Assembly (NCBI RefSeq): GCF_958295425.1
Contig: NC_081138.1
Coordinates: 5,072,302-5,136,301 of the forward strand
Length of the DNA: 64,000 nt
Source of the DNA: Solea solea
Taxonomy: Eukaryota > Chordata > Actinopteri > Pleuronectiformes > Soleidae
Direction: 5' to 3'
Shown: positions 54,705 to 62,599 of the stretch, in pieces
Position numbering within the stretch: the stretch's first letter is position 1
How the letters are laid out: the number at the start of each line of letters is the position of its first letter
Translations under genes and position numbers: made by a program
The notes under the pieces: model-generated
Databases searched by the model: none
Told to the model about the DNA's origin: nothing
Seen by the model: only the letters and a program-made list of their open reading frames with translations

Positions 54705-54743
<39 letters not shown>

Positions 54744-56255
54744 TGGCAGCCGTGAGTGCAGATATAAAGTTGATTACTCACCCACAGGTTTGCAGGTCCA
54801 CTCTCCTTTGCCATTCCCAAGACACACGCACTCCAGCATGTAGTCGGCGGTATCGTGAGGCCTCTGCCAGGTGTCCCCGATTTTGTACGACCTCCCACCT
54901 TCATGGCAGCGATCTGTGTATGGCACAAACGGGTGGAGCTTAAATCCACTGTCTTTCACTCACTATCTTATATTAAAAAAGTGCTTCTTTTTTTTTTTAA
55001 CTCACTTGCGATGGTGCAGCTGATCTTGCCTCGACCGGAGCCGATGCAGGTGCAGTCCCAGATCATTCCATCCTTTGGCCTCTCGTAGGTTTCACCGACC
55101 TGGTATGTGCGGTCATTGTACTTGTCATAACAGGACTCTACCACTGAGATTAGAAACAGAGGAAACAGCCAAAGGTCAACGCACTGTGGCTGCTTAAGGA
55201 CACAATGATGAGAACAAGTACAGGCTAAATGAGTCCCCATTTGTTTTTAATAGCCACTTAAGTCACTACATGTGGTGTTTTTGTGCGTGAAACAATGGCC
55301 CTGAAGTAAGGAGGAGAGGGAATGAGACATTTCAGCGTGGGCTCGCTCACTGACCGTCAGGCTTGGATTTGCATTTGATGTCCGAGGCCACAGTGCAGGT
55401 GCACACCAGCGTACTGCCGAGGTAAGGTTTCTCCCACTGCTCGTTCAGCCTGTATGACCGACCGTTTTCCTCACAGCCGACTACAGACGAACAGAAAACA
55501 ACAGCAAATAAGTGGTGCCAAAAAAAATGACTTTATTCTTCCTCTTCAGCCATCTTTCTCTGATTAAACTAAATGTAATCTTTTATTCTTTTTTTATAGA
55601 CTTAATTGTTTTGTTTTTCTTACAGTTAATCATCACCAGACTTTCATTTACTTGACTTTACTTTTGGTCAAATGACGTCATGATAACCATGTGTCGCCTA
55701 CTGTATCATATGAGTTTCAATGCTCAATGCACAGAAACAAAGAACATAGCTATGAAAATACCATAATACAGCAATAACATACATCATATAAAAGTGTAAT
55801 AGTAATGGCATATAATGGCATTTAATACAATTAAATAACATAAGGAATATAGGGGTGTCAGGAAAGTTTTACATAACATTTAATGTACATTTACTTAGGT
55901 TTTGCCTTAATTCAGTGTTAATTCTGCAAATTTGTTTGGATCTAAAATAAAATCCTTGCCTTGATTGATTGATCTTAAAGGAAATATTAGATCTAGTGCA
56001 GAATAAAGTCATTTTTGTGACATTAGTGTGGGTAAAATCATGTCTAAAAGTGTTTGTTTTAGAGTAAAACACCAATGATATTTCCAGATGTGCAGTGAAG
56101 TGTATGTACTAACCTGGAGTGAGGGCCGCTGGGTCTTGGAGCTCAGGATACACCCGGTATTGTCCAGTTTGTCTCTTGTTCTTGCTTGGCACGCAGTGGA
56201 CTGCGCTGCTTACGCACAGCGCAACCAGCAGCCCCGTGAGTGGGCTACCGGTCAT
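26358..56255 (-). CDS. fn1: Fibronectin 1, complete 46-exon gene
   Basis: Forty-six coding exons total 7401 nt, 2466 aa in the all-inclusive isoform (human about 2477). Domain order is signal peptide, FNI-1 to 5, FNI-6, FNII-1, FNII-2, FNI-7 to 9, FNIII-1 to 7, EDB, FNIII-8 to 11, EDA, FNIII-12 to 14, V region, FNIII-15, FNI-10 to 12 and a dimerising tail. Exon boundaries are given in the sub-entries; every junction keeps frame. The product is a secreted dimeric glycoprotein of plasma and extracellular matrix that binds integrins, collagen/gelatin, heparin and fibrin. RGDS is intact in FNIII-10 (residues about 1609-1612) and LDV is intact in the V region. FNIII-9, EDA, EDB and also FNIII-4 and FNIII-5 are single exons; other type III repeats are split in two. 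The gene lies tail-to-tail with atic. Whether it is the fn1a or fn1b co-orthologue is not decidable from this window alone. Confidence 0.97.
26890..27025. mobile_element. TAGAGCTG-family MITE fragment (fn1 last intron)
   Basis: Contains tttcaacactgatcgacatt, ttttatggaacaaaaac, aattgaataatcgaagagaa and ends agtcattagttgca, paralleling the right half of 21281-21617. Confidence 0.55.
27797..28033 (+). repeat. tRNA-Trp-derived repeat block, copy A
   Basis: A stretch of about 235 bp is repeated directly at 29190-29430. Positions 27855-27914 resemble a tRNA-Trp gene with a shortened D arm, keeping the B-box region (atgttcaaatc) and an acceptor-like gggtca end. It is not a functional tRNA because the anticodon stem and D arm are broken. 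Confidence 0.65.
28040..29190. repeat. 38-bp minisatellite, about 29 copies (fn1 intron 43)
   Basis: Head-to-tail units of 38-39 bp built on ttttggacgacatactatac followed by tatgacttttttgaccga. Variants include gggggattttgg and the perfect palindrome CATACTATAGTATG. Units differ at a few positions, with mixed variant order. No protein is implied. Confidence 0.92.
29190..29430 (+). repeat. tRNA-Trp-derived repeat block, copy B
   Basis: Copy B of the 27797-28033 block. The tRNA-like part (29259-29328) reads GACCatGTGGCGCAATGGTA, with intact A and B boxes (ggttgcgtgttcaaatc), but the anticodon loop has CCC where tRNA-Trp has CCA and the 3' acceptor strand is lost. It is likely a SINE head or retro-pseudogene. 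Confidence 0.7.
29572..29975 (+). mobile_element. Widespread teleost interspersed repeat (LINE-type 3' region)
   Basis: Contains the highly recurrent fish words ggggtacaccctggacag, ccagtccatcgcagggc, tttggactgtgggaggaagc and gaacatgcaaactcca, ending ctaaccactacaccaa. The exact family name cannot be fixed by eye. Confidence 0.75.
30930..31649 (-). CDS. fn1: fn1 exons 40-41: V region (IIICS) and FNIII-15
   Basis: Exon 40 (31201-31649, 449 nt) holds the variable connecting segment plus the first half of FNIII-15. Exon 41 (30930-31068) holds the second half. The V segment is shorter and diverged but keeps LDVP (LDV codons 31582-31590), the alpha4beta1 ligand of the CS1 site. No REDV (CS5) is present; the nearest match is VREPLV. 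In mammals this exon is subdivided by alternative splice sites. Here it is a single open exon and I cannot tell which internal sites are used. Confidence 0.93.
32045..33895 (-). CDS. fn1: fn1 exons 34-39: FNIII-12 to FNIII-14 (heparin II region)
   Basis: Exons are FNIII-12 33708-33895 and 33530-33617; FNIII-13 32939-33118 and 32769-32858; FNIII-14 32451-32639 and 32045-32134. FNIII-13 opens with [10 protein letters not shown], retaining the PPRR basic cradle that forms the main heparin-binding site. FNIII-14 contains [17 protein letters not shown], equivalent to the mammalian GYIIKYEKPGSPPRE segment. Confidence 0.94.
34076..34330 (+). mobile_element. Transposase-derived relic (zinc-finger N-terminus) in fn1 intron 33
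   Basis: The plus strand near 34136-34240 translates to a segment with [11 protein letters not shown] and [10 protein letters not shown], resembling the degenerate N-terminal zinc-finger part (spaced H..C..MG..AL) found in fish hAT-type transposases. It then runs into ttgaccaaccaaggtgtggg, a known repeat word. It has stops and missing cysteines. Confidence 0.45.
35140..35240 (-). repeat. Relic of the TTAGGG-like foldback family
   Basis: The reverse complement carries ctggtcctaatgaggcag, cctgaggaattggtta and aggtttagggctaa, words shared with 51170-51330 and 60110-60602. Confidence 0.5.
35340..35500 (+). mobile_element. SINE-like fragment
   Basis: Contains gggtgcccctgagcaaagta and cccattgctcccctactttt, a recurrent fish SINE body. 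A shorter relative lies at 36985-37080 (ggggcccctgagcaaggcat). Confidence 0.5.
35810..36045 (+). mobile_element. LINE 3' UTR and tail (Rex/L2-like)
   Basis: Contains caaccggtcgaggcagatgg and ccgcc, then ccttgagataatgtatgttg and a gaattgaattg tail, a familiar terminal region of a fish non-LTR element. An interrupted relative is at 47640-48356. It is inside fn1 intron 33. Confidence 0.6.
36150..36419 (-). CDS. fn1: fn1 exon 33: extra domain A (EDA), optional cassette
   Basis: A single 270-nt, phase 1-1 exon (90 aa) lies between FNIII-11 and FNIII-12 and is removable without a frame change. It is identified as EDA by [26 protein letters not shown] and [12 protein letters not shown]. The C-C' loop, which in mammals carries EDGIHEL (ligand for alpha4beta1 and alpha9beta1), reads EEGERDL here (36283-36303). 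Confidence 0.95.
37173..37543 (-). CDS. fn1: fn1 exons 31-32: FNIII-11
   Basis: Exons 37388-37543 and 37173-37289 encode FNIII-11 ([16 protein letters not shown], then [12 protein letters not shown]). The acceptor of the second half must be the cag at 37290-37292. A second AG five bases further in would break the codon phase. Confidence 0.93.
37625..37971 (-). CDS. fn1: fn1 exons 29-30: FNIII-10 with RGD
   Basis: Exons 37855-37971 and 37625-37786 encode FNIII-10. The integrin ligand loop reads TARGDSPAS; the RGD codons are at 37668-37676 on the minus strand. This is the principal binding site for alpha5beta1 and alphaV integrins. The first half uses a gtgtgt donor (37849-37854). Confidence 0.96.
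38063..38329 (-). CDS. fn1: fn1 exon 28: FNIII-9 (synergy module)
   Basis: A single-exon repeat of 89 aa, as in other vertebrates ([27 protein letters not shown]). The position of the mammalian PHSRN synergy pentapeptide (38169-38183) reads PPTRN. The arginine, the residue most important for alpha5beta1 and alphaIIbbeta3 synergy, is kept, but His-Ser becomes Pro-Thr. An upstream Glu-Arg-Leu replaces Asp-Arg-Val, preserving the second arginine. Confidence 0.94.
39136..39500 (-). CDS. fn1: fn1 exons 26-27: FNIII-8
   Basis: Exons 39309-39500 and 39136-39225 code for the FNIII-8 repeat ([14 protein letters not shown]-like [19 protein letters not shown]). The intron between them is only 83 bp. 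FNIII-8 precedes the synergy and RGD modules in the central cell-binding region. Confidence 0.93.
40490..40768 (-). CDS. fn1: fn1 exon 25: extra domain B (EDB), optional cassette
   Basis: A single phase 1-1 exon of 279 nt encoding 93 aa lies between FNIII-7 and FNIII-8. It closely matches the known EDB sequence ([30 protein letters not shown]). It can be skipped without shifting frame. In vertebrates it is included in embryonic and tumour-vessel fibronectin and skipped in plasma fibronectin. The 93-aa length is two longer than the usual mammalian 91, depending on the donor chosen (GCTG|gtgatt). Confidence 0.95.
41071..41578. mobile_element. TTAAAGGTCCAGTGTGT-family MITE (fn1 intron 24)
   Basis: The left end is TTAAAGGTCCAGTGTGTGAC. 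A degenerate right side near 41525-41575 (gtcagcaattcttacacaac, ggacctcc) is comparable with right ends at 34494-34510 (acacactggacctttaa) and 50312-50330. TTAA at the edge suggests a piggyBac-type MITE. Confidence 0.5.
41895..48729 (-). CDS. fn1: fn1 exons 13-24: FNIII-1 to FNIII-7
   Basis: Exons are FNIII-1 48608-48729 and 46626-46794; FNIII-2 46351-46527 and 45310-45438; FNIII-3 45133-45222 and 44858-45052; FNIII-4 43733-44011; FNIII-5 43383-43646; FNIII-6 43208-43302 and 42599-42767; FNIII-7 42298-42384 and 41895-42086. Alignment by eye to mammalian fibronectin is clear ([48 protein letters not shown]). FNIII-4 and FNIII-5 are uninterrupted. FNIII-1 is split by a 1.8-kb intron filled with nested repeats. 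Two short donors here are gtgtgt or gtcagt rather than the usual gtaagt/gtgagt. These modules form the central rod and include cryptic self-association sites in FNIII-1 and FNIII-2. Confidence 0.94.
42541..42574. repeat. (CT)n microsatellite close to fn1 exon 22 donor
   Basis: A pure CT tract (GA in the transcript) starts 25 bp inside intron 22, downstream of the weak gtgtgt donor at 42593-42598. Confidence 0.9.
44392..44690. mobile_element. TAGAGCTG-family MITE, inverted copy (fn1 intron 18)
   Basis: Starts agggttgcaactaaccatta and ends in gaggattcatttagtaattg; it matches the reverse complement of the intact copy at 21281-21617 through ttttctcaattaatcgagta and the atatggagcaaat block. Confidence 0.6.
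45860..46220. repeat. Dispersed repeat with GATAACGATACCAG duplication (fn1 intron 15)
   Basis: Contains a 19-bp direct duplication (cagataacgatacca twice near 45923-45955), tgccgatatctgatat and a later gttttagtcatcactcatta block that recurs near 56760-56815. The ends are unclear. Probably an old DNA-transposon derivative. Confidence 0.45.
47640..48356 (+). mobile_element. LINE 3' tail split by a nested insertion (fn1 intron 13)
   Basis: Two halves of a LINE tail are recognisable: ctttctctccccctttctgt up to ctcttgagataa (ending 47778), and tgtatgttgtgatttgatat from 48307 with a gaattgaatt end. The intact relative at 35810-36045 joins them directly. About 528 bp of foreign repeat lie between. 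Confidence 0.65.
47779..48306. repeat. Inserted element with AACAGGAAGT tandem units and 16-bp repeats
   Basis: Three imperfect units of about 120 bp start near 47779, 47906 and 48023. Each has gggac/aact-tccctgaa-type starts, two aacaggaagt words and cgttgtccgat. Then come five perfect 16-bp copies of ctgaaaataactagta (48165-48244), and finally a GC-rich hairpin-capable end (ccgcacgggtcggctcgaac). No open frame of note. Confidence 0.7.
49430..49650. repeat. (AATG)n/(AATA)n tetranucleotide microsatellite
   Basis: More than 200 bp of mixed gaatgaatg, aataaataa and caatcaatc. It produces a spurious Tyr/Ile/Phe-rich minus-strand frame. A (TG)n tract lies at 49151-49183. Confidence 0.95.
50049..50330. 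mobile_element. TTAAAGGTCCAGTG-family MITE fragment (fn1 intron 12)
   Basis: Ends gcaatctgcagtctcaccat then ctaaacattggacttttaga, matching the degenerate right end of the family described at 41071. The left end was not found. Confidence 0.45.
50448..52617 (-). CDS. fn1: fn1 exons 7-12: gelatin-binding region (FNI-6, FNII-1, FNII-2, FNI-7 to 9)
   Basis: Exons are 52429-52617 (FNI-6), 52133-52315 (FNII-1), 51864-52040 (FNII-2), 50916-51071 (FNI-7), 50686-50814 (FNI-8) and 50448-50591 (FNI-9). Both type II kringle-like modules are plain ([13 protein letters not shown] and [13 protein letters not shown], each followed by LWCSTT or RWCGTT). This order defines the collagen/gelatin-binding fragment of fibronectin. 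FNI-7 uses a weaker gtcaga donor. Confidence 0.95.
51170..51330 (+). repeat. TTAGGG-like foldback-family relic (fn1 intron 9)
   Basis: Carries cttatttctgaggaactggt and gtttagggctaag, then gttatggttaaggtt runs, shared with 60112-60300. Single arm only. Confidence 0.55.
52719..55480 (-). CDS. fn1: fn1 exons 2-6: FNI-1 to FNI-5
   Basis: Exons 55355-55480, 55006-55143, 54782-54913, 52956-53093 and 52719-52865 each encode one type I finger module and all are phase 1-1. Each has the four-cysteine pattern ending in a CxC motif (for example CTCIGSG and CTCLGEGNG). In the family this N-terminal 70-kDa-region segment binds fibrin and heparin, is used for matrix assembly, and is the target of bacterial adhesins. 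The intron between FNI-3 and FNI-4 (53094-54781) carries the 15-bp minisatellite; the others are short. Confidence 0.95.
53174..53956. repeat. 15-bp minisatellite, about 52 copies (fn1 intron 4)
   Basis: Tandem 15-bp units gtttggacaatctac, with variants gtttggacagtctgcg and gtttggacgatctac. Because the unit is a multiple of three and lacks stops, frames on both strands are open for up to about 300 codons (LDNLR-, FGQST-, SKRRL- or CPNVD-type periodic peptides). These are not genes. Confidence 0.95.
54707..54741. repeat. (TG)n microsatellite near fn1 exon 4
   Basis: A dinucleotide tract 40 bp into intron 4 from the FNI-3 donor. Confidence 0.95.
56114..56255 (-). CDS. fn1: fn1 exon 1: signal peptide and propeptide
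   Basis: The ATG (reverse strand, 56253-56255) opens [14 protein letters not shown], a hydrophobic signal sequence with likely cleavage near residues 19-22. A dibasic processing site KNKR|Q follows, equivalent to the KSKR|Q propeptide site of human fibronectin, leaving an N-terminal Gln. The exon ends in phase 1 at CCAG|gttagt. Confidence 0.93.
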
Positions 56256-56450
56256 TGTGAGGGGAGGAAAACAAGGATCTTACAAAGGAAACTTGAGGAT
56301 TGTTAGTTATGAAGCAAAGCTTTTGAAAGAAGGAGGACTGGACTTTTGCTTGGGGTGGAAAAAAATAGAAGAAGTGTTGTTTGGTTTGTGTCCCTCCTGC
56401 GCTGCTCCTTGCAGCTGGTGTACCAGGCTGAGGAGAGGGGAGCGCGCTGG

Positions 56451-56457
56451 TTTTATA
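56451..56457 (-). promoter_or_regulatory. fn1: fn1 TATA box and core promoter
   Basis: The minus strand reads GGGTATAAAACC about 196 bases upstream of the start codon, predicting a 5' UTR of about 165-170 nt. A GC box (ggcggg, 56487-56492 plus strand) lies just upstream in a CpG-rich block at 56440-56500. The TATA-plus-GC layout is like the mammalian FN1 promoter. A tcacgtta (56574-56581) is at most a CRE-like half site; I do not see a full TGACGTCA. Confidence 0.8.
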
Positions 56458-56499
56458 CCCGCGCGCGCCGCCACAGCCGAGTGGAGGGCGGGACTGAGT

Positions 56500-59400
56500 G
56501 TGAGCAATGCTGACACTGGAAACTTTTAAGATATGAAGAAAGGAAAAGTGACCCAAGACAGACGCAAACATCACGTTATGGAGATGAAAGAGGAGCATCC
56601 CAGAGGTCAGATAAAAAGACGCGGTCAAAGGGCGTTAAAGGTCAGAGGTTTACAAAACAAGTCTGGCTTCATGATGCTGCTGCAAAAGCAAAAAAAAAAA
56701 AAGAAAAGTGAAATTAACATCATGTTTTTTACACTCTACAAATGAACATAAAACTAAAAAAGATAGTTGTAGAGGAGGAAGCAGCCTTTTGTTTTAGTCA
56801 TTAATCATTTTGTGCAATCCTACCAAAATGTTAACTAACTAAGGTAAATCATCAAGTCATTAGTTAATTACTAACTGAGGATTATTAGAATTAGTAATGA
56901 ATTGTGTTTTCCTTATTTTTTTAGTCAACCAGATATTGTGCATCCCTACAAAAAAGTTAATTAACTAACTAACTAAATAACCAAGCAACCAACTAACTAG
57001 GTAATAGTAAGCTTACCATTAGAAAGTAATGCTTAATTAGTGATTATTAGATAATGAAACGTGTATCATTTAGTCATGAGTTTATAACAAGGTAATGGTA
57101 AGTTAATCAGTAATTAGTCATTAGTTGATGATTTGTTAATGATAGTGTATTACTTGATTATTAGTTAATGATTCATTGCTGGTTTTTTAATGATTAGATG
57201 ATCCTAACCTAAAGGGACTAACAGATCACGCACATTAAACGCACTGCTGCAAAAACAAAGAGATCTTTGAGAGCTGAAAACAGCAGCTGGTCAACCGAGC
57301 GGTCCAGACTGTTATCGCCCACTGTCCAGACACCACCGTAAGTTATCATTTTTCTCCACATGGTCTTGAGTCATTGTTTTTAACAGCCACCAATTTACCA
57401 AAGACAGAAATTACTTTTACCACATTAACTCAAAAAAAATATATCTGTTAAGTTAATTTGGTCAAGTCTTAGTTCAGTCCTATTAATCTCCCACCGTATA
57501 AACACACACACACACACACACAGTCTCGCTCTTTTCCGCCTCCACCTGCTCTACATTCATCACAGTGTTCCCTTTCTTTATTTGTCATCCGTCTGGTTTG
57601 GCCGAGTGTGTTACTCGTGTCTGTAATTCACATTTAGCCTGTGTGACGTTTTATGTCGGACAGGGAAACAGATGCCCCACAAAAAAAAAAAAGATATTTC
57701 CACTCATAAAGGATTTAGGAGTAACCCTAAATATGAAGGTTGATATTTGTGTTTTTGAGTCTAGGAAAAATAAAAATTGAAACGCAAATTTAACACACAA
57801 TATTTTCAGTTTGAGCTTTATGATATTTAAGAGGATTAAAGGTAAAGTTCAGGTGTTTCAATGTGTCGTTATATGAGGTTTTCACACATTATCAACACCA
57901 GCCGTGCACCCTGTACACCTGCTTATTTCTATGATAGCTTATGAATAAGTTTTTCCCACGTTATCGCACTGTTTAACAGCCGTTTCCTCCTGGAAACTGA
58001 GGTTTGCACACCGCACCAAAGTCCATATAAAAAAAAACCCCAGCATTTTTCACACAGTTTTCAGTGTGTGTTATCTGCTGCTTCCATCACCGAGTCCAAA
58101 TGTGCCATCTTGTGTCTTTGGGGTTTGAAATCCTTTGTCCCAAAGGGACACAAAGTGACCTCATGTCTCCTGTGTCCTTGGTGCAGGAGCGTTAACACTT
58201 TACAAACTTCATTTTCCATTGTCTAATGGTGCGATAAAGCAGGAAATATGTTGTTAAAGTGCAAGAAAAACATGCAGTTTTTGTCGGCTGCACTTTTGCA
58301 TTTAACCGACAAGTGTACAAGGTACAATTTATACACTTTACCTTGTATTTTTGGCACTATTTATAACCATTTTTATTGGATTGTTAAAGTGACTCGAACT
58401 ATACAAGCTGGTGGTCAGTGCCCACAAAGCAAAACGTGGCGTTAATTTATACAAACTTAATTTCTCTGTGGACATGAAAAAAAAGGGGGATTATAAACAA
58501 AGTACCACAGAGGAGAAGTCGCTGCTTGCACAGAACTTACTCATGGGTCTGGTTTTGGAAAGCAGCTACTGTGAGAGAGAGAGAGAGAGAGGGAGAGAGA
58601 GAGAGAGACTGTGGTTCAGTAATTCCTGTCACAGGACTCGAGGAATGAGTCGTGCCTGACAGCGAACAGTGAGCAGACAGTTTTCGGGGGGGAAAACAGA
58701 AACAGAGGACGAACACAGCACCCAAAAAAATGTTGTTGTTTTTTAAAGTGAGTGCAACTGAGTCACCAACATGTGCCGTGTGGAAAAAACACATCCACAG
58801 AGTTTCCATTCAGCAGCACCAGAGTGTGGAGGATCACAACACTGCACGGTTCGCTATTATTTTTGTAACAGTGCAACATCTGTACACGCAGATGTTTCCT
58901 GACACTTTCGCTCATGCAGTGCAGCGAAGGAACTGCTGTACGACGGCGACGACTAAAGATCTGTGAACAAAGGAGACGCTGGGTTCCCCACTTGAATTGT
59001 GTTTTCACTTCTATGACTTAATTTCCTGGCCTGTTAGCTCTCACGGTCAGATTTACAAGCCGTCTCTGGCGAAGCCTCCGTGAGAGAGCCTGGCTTCAAT
59101 CACGGTTATTCACCTTATCTGTTTTCTTTGCCTCGCTGTTTTCAGTGCTTAACGTCAATATTTCAAAAATAGTCCCTCCACTATTTCATTTGGTTTTCCC
59201 GTTTTACTCAAAGTGATTTGTATTTGGAAGCTCAGAATAGTGAAACCTGAACATCCTGATATGAGACCTGGAAATGACATTACTGCATTGGGATGAAACA
59301 GTGAGTTACACAGATTTGACAGAGAACACGATGTTTACTCTGCACGTTGTATCATGGTATGTAATAAATTTGGAGCTGAATACTTTCAATCGCATCTGGA

Positions 59401-59618
59401 TATATACAGTACTTGTTTTCTCAGAGTTTGATAATATATAACTTACCTGTAAAAATTGATACAGTAACGACAGAGTTGTTTTTTCCTATAGTGAAAGAAG
59501 TTGAAAAAGTGAAGAAAGTGAATATATCAAACATAAGTAAGTTTGTATAAGTGTATATTCAATTTAAATTGTTTGTTATTTGGTTTTTGTAGCCTTAGAA
59601 TCAGCCTTTCATATGTAT
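56500..59618. other. fn1 upstream intergenic region, no gene seen
   Basis: AT-rich DNA with ttagttaatgattag-type repetitive low-complexity sequence (56830-57200), (CA)n near 57500 and (GA)n at 58580-58608. No reading frame resembles a known protein. Distal fn1 enhancers could lie here but none is recognisable. Confidence 0.6.
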
Positions 59619-59626
59619 ATTTAAGG

Positions 59627-60027
59627 CAGGGGTGTCAAACATACGGCCCGGGGGCCAGAACCGGCCCGCCAGAGGGTCCAATCCGGCCCACAGAATGAAT
59701 TTGTTAAAATTTCACACTAATCTAAACGTAATGTCAAATGCTCCAGATACCCGTGACTAAATGTTTGTGCCTTTATAGATCCATTGTGCTGTGTAAATAG
59801 TAAATTTAGGCATGATATTGTTGAAATTGCACTTATATTTCTCAAGAAATTTCATGTTTTGTAAAATTATCCTTCATTAAATGTAAAACAAAGGAGAAAA
59901 AAACAAAGGAGTTCTTGTTGTTCATAGGTTATTATGCTATTATTTTACTATTTTTACTGGTCCGGCCCCCTTGAGATCAAATTGTGCTGTATATGGCCCC
60001 TGAACAAAAATGAGTTTGACACCCCTG
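59627..60027. mobile_element. Complete hAT-like MITE with 8-bp target duplication
   Basis: The 401-bp element starts CAGGGGTGTCAAACATACGG and ends ATGAGTTTGACACCCCTG (14-bp inverted termini). It is flanked by perfect 8-bp repeats ATTTAAGG (59619-59626 and 60028-60035). Internal ccggcccgcc and ggcccac words are typical of this fish/vertebrate hAT MITE family. There is no transposase. A truncated relative ends at position 129. Confidence 0.9.
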
Positions 60028-60230
60028 ATTTAAGGCAAAGGGCCTGGCCGCCATTTTGTGCCACCACTTTTCTACATAAGCCTTTTAAACCTTTTAAATG
60101 AGCCATAATCTTATTTCTGAGGAACCGATTAATTATGTGAGGTCCAAAACAATGTGCAAACCCATCTTTGTAAGGACATGTTGACCTTGTGGGGAAATTT
60201 TTGTTTGAGCCCCACATTTAAAGTGTTTTT

Positions 60231-60602
60231 TCAGGGTTAAGGCCTGGGTTTAGGGTTAGAATTGGGTTTAGGCTAAGGTTAGGGTTAGGGTTAAGGTTAA
60301 AAACTATAGGGAGTGAGGACATTTTGGGAACGTGAGGACATTTTGGCTGGTCCTGGTCCGGTTTAGGTTAGGGTTAGGCAACATTTGCGACAGTCTTTTT
60401 ATAAACATGTTGCCTAACCCTAACTTAAACCCAATTCTAAACTTAACCCTAAAACCTATTCTTAACCCTCAAAAAGCCAAATGTGAGGACCAGCCAAAAT
60501 GTCCTCACGTTCCCAAAATGTCCTCACTCCCTATGTTTTTTAACCTTAACCCTAACCTTAGCCTAAACCCAATTCTAACCTTAAAACCAGATCTTAACCC
60601 TG
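60231..60602. repeat. Foldback of TTAGGG-like sequence
   Basis: The left arm 60231-60382 and right arm 60409-60602 are close reverse complements around a short spacer. The arms share agggagtgaggacattttgg, gaacgtgaggacattttggc and runs of ggttaggg/ccctaacc. The left arm lacks about 40 bp present in the right arm. Similar single-arm relics are at 35140 and 51170. Confidence 0.85.
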
Positions 60603-61889
60603 AAAATCCCATTTGTTCTTAATGTGACTTAAGTTCTCCAGATATTTATGGCAGCAGGGAAACCAGTAAGCGGCTTTAATCTTTTAAACTCTTTAATCGA
60701 ATCAGTTTATAAAAAGACGTTGTCGTGTAGTGCAATGTGTACCAGGTTTCACACACACACACACACACACACAGTGCCTTTTGACAGCGCTTGTTTTTAA
60801 TTTGTGTTACTCCACCCTGGCTTCACCAAACGTTGGATAGGCAGTTTGGAGAGCGAGAGCCGCCAGATGGCCACAGCTGGATGAAATAACTGGGGCAGGG
60901 AGTGGGAGACTGGGGAATGTGTGAGGTAATAGGTGAAAAGACAGTGGGAAGAACGGAGTTAGAAAAGTGGGGAAAGAGCAGAGAGCAGGATGAACACCAT
61001 GACCGTCACACCCATGTCTGGCTGTTCCACTTATGCTCCACTCCATCTCCCTGCTATTACAATAATGACAATAATTATACACATTATAGCACTTACTTAA
61101 AGTGATTTACAAGGTTCAATACAGTAATGTGAAAATACAGAAGATATATAAAACGATGACATGAAAACAATTGACCAAGCAATACTGGCTGGTATATGAA
61201 TTGAAAAACACAACATAATAAACATGTATTAATGTTCTTTCTGCAGACTGCCACAGGGAGAACGGTTGAGCAAGATAATTTGAGGTTGTCAGCATTCTCA
61301 GTCAGCACTGCTTGTCAGGTCTGAATCAGTCTGAATTCTCTGCACAGGATGTGAAGAGCATCTGCTTCTCGGCTGACGACAAAGGCTAGAGGTCACTGAG
61401 ACGAACACTCATGTCTCAAAAGATTCCACAACAGCGTGCTACAATACAGGGTCGCCGTGGAAACCGGGTTGGGTGTGGTCTGCTGAGGAGTGACAGCGGG
61501 GGTTTGACTTGACAAGCGAAGGACGGAGGCGGACGAGTGCTGATGGCGGTGCTTCATCGACGGAATTACGCGCTGAGTCAAACGAGACACTCTCACACCC
61601 TGGAGATGAGCTCACGGCATGGGTGAGGAGCGCAGAAGGAGCAGAGTGATCAGACATGCAAATCAGCTGTTGACGTTTGTTCGTAAGCAAATCAATTTAT
61701 CTTTCAGGCCTGCAAATGCTCACGTTTAACACAAAAAAAAGCAAGATTTTAGCCACTAAACAAAAGGATAACCAAATAAAGTCTGCTTATCTGAAGAATA
61801 GGATAACGTCCCTATCTTGTCGTTAGACAGCTCACTCTGCCGTACCAAAGTCCATTGAGAAAATCTGCATTTTAATCTCAAGGGGATAC

Positions 61890-62160
61890 AGTAGCTACTG
61901 TTCTACTCTCTGCCTCGTTTGGTAAATCCAAATGGAGGATTTCAAAAGAAAAATATTTCGACAACAGACGAAGTAGTCGCCAAGGATAGTTATCCGAGCC
62001 TTGACCTGGCAACCCTCGAATTGGCTGACACCCCGCAATGTGTCGCGCACTCTGGCGTATATCGCGCCTTGTGTGCGGAAGTACTCTCTCCACCTGGTTT
62101 TTCATCAAAATTCTTCCAACAGAAGACTGGAAGTTGTGGTTTGTGCTCAAACTGAATATC
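61890..62160. mobile_element. Dispersed MITE-like repeat fragment
   Basis: Contains gagccttgacctggcaaccc and ggaagtactctctccacctg, words I associate with dispersed fish repeats; no termini resolved and no coding capacity. Confidence 0.35.
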
Positions 62161-62599
62161 CGCTGCCATTTTTTAACTGACTGGCTCGCTAACTTCTGGC
62201 TAATGTCTCTGCTTGAGCAGTATATGCCTCTCTGGCTTGTTAAGAAGAGGATTTAAGACATAAACTCTGGAAAATGAACTGGGTCTGGACTCCAGCCTTT
62301 GCCATTCACATACCATAAACGCAGCACCAACAGCAGTAGAACGTCTGAAACATTCAGCATGGGGTGGCACCTGGTTTGATGCAGGGAGGACAGTTGTTTG
62401 CTGTGAATTATCCCCGTTCTTTTCCAGCTGTGCTTCTACTCACTCTCTTTGACTTCCTCTTTTTGCAAAGTCTCCCTTTGGGGGTCGTCACAGCACAATT
62501 ATCTGCCTCTATCTTGCCCTGTCCCTTGTGTCCTCTTCTGTTCTCACCAGCGTCCATGAACAATTGTTCTCAGTGATCCGCATATTTGATTTGGCAAAG

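Noticed and set aside
60231..60602. True interstitial telomere
   Set aside because: The TTAGGG words are irregular and interspersed with variants and a unique core in a foldback; there is no long pure array.
60332..60622. 96-codon frame with NPNLNPILN periodicity
   Set aside because: Arises from CCCTAA-like repeats of the foldback right arm.
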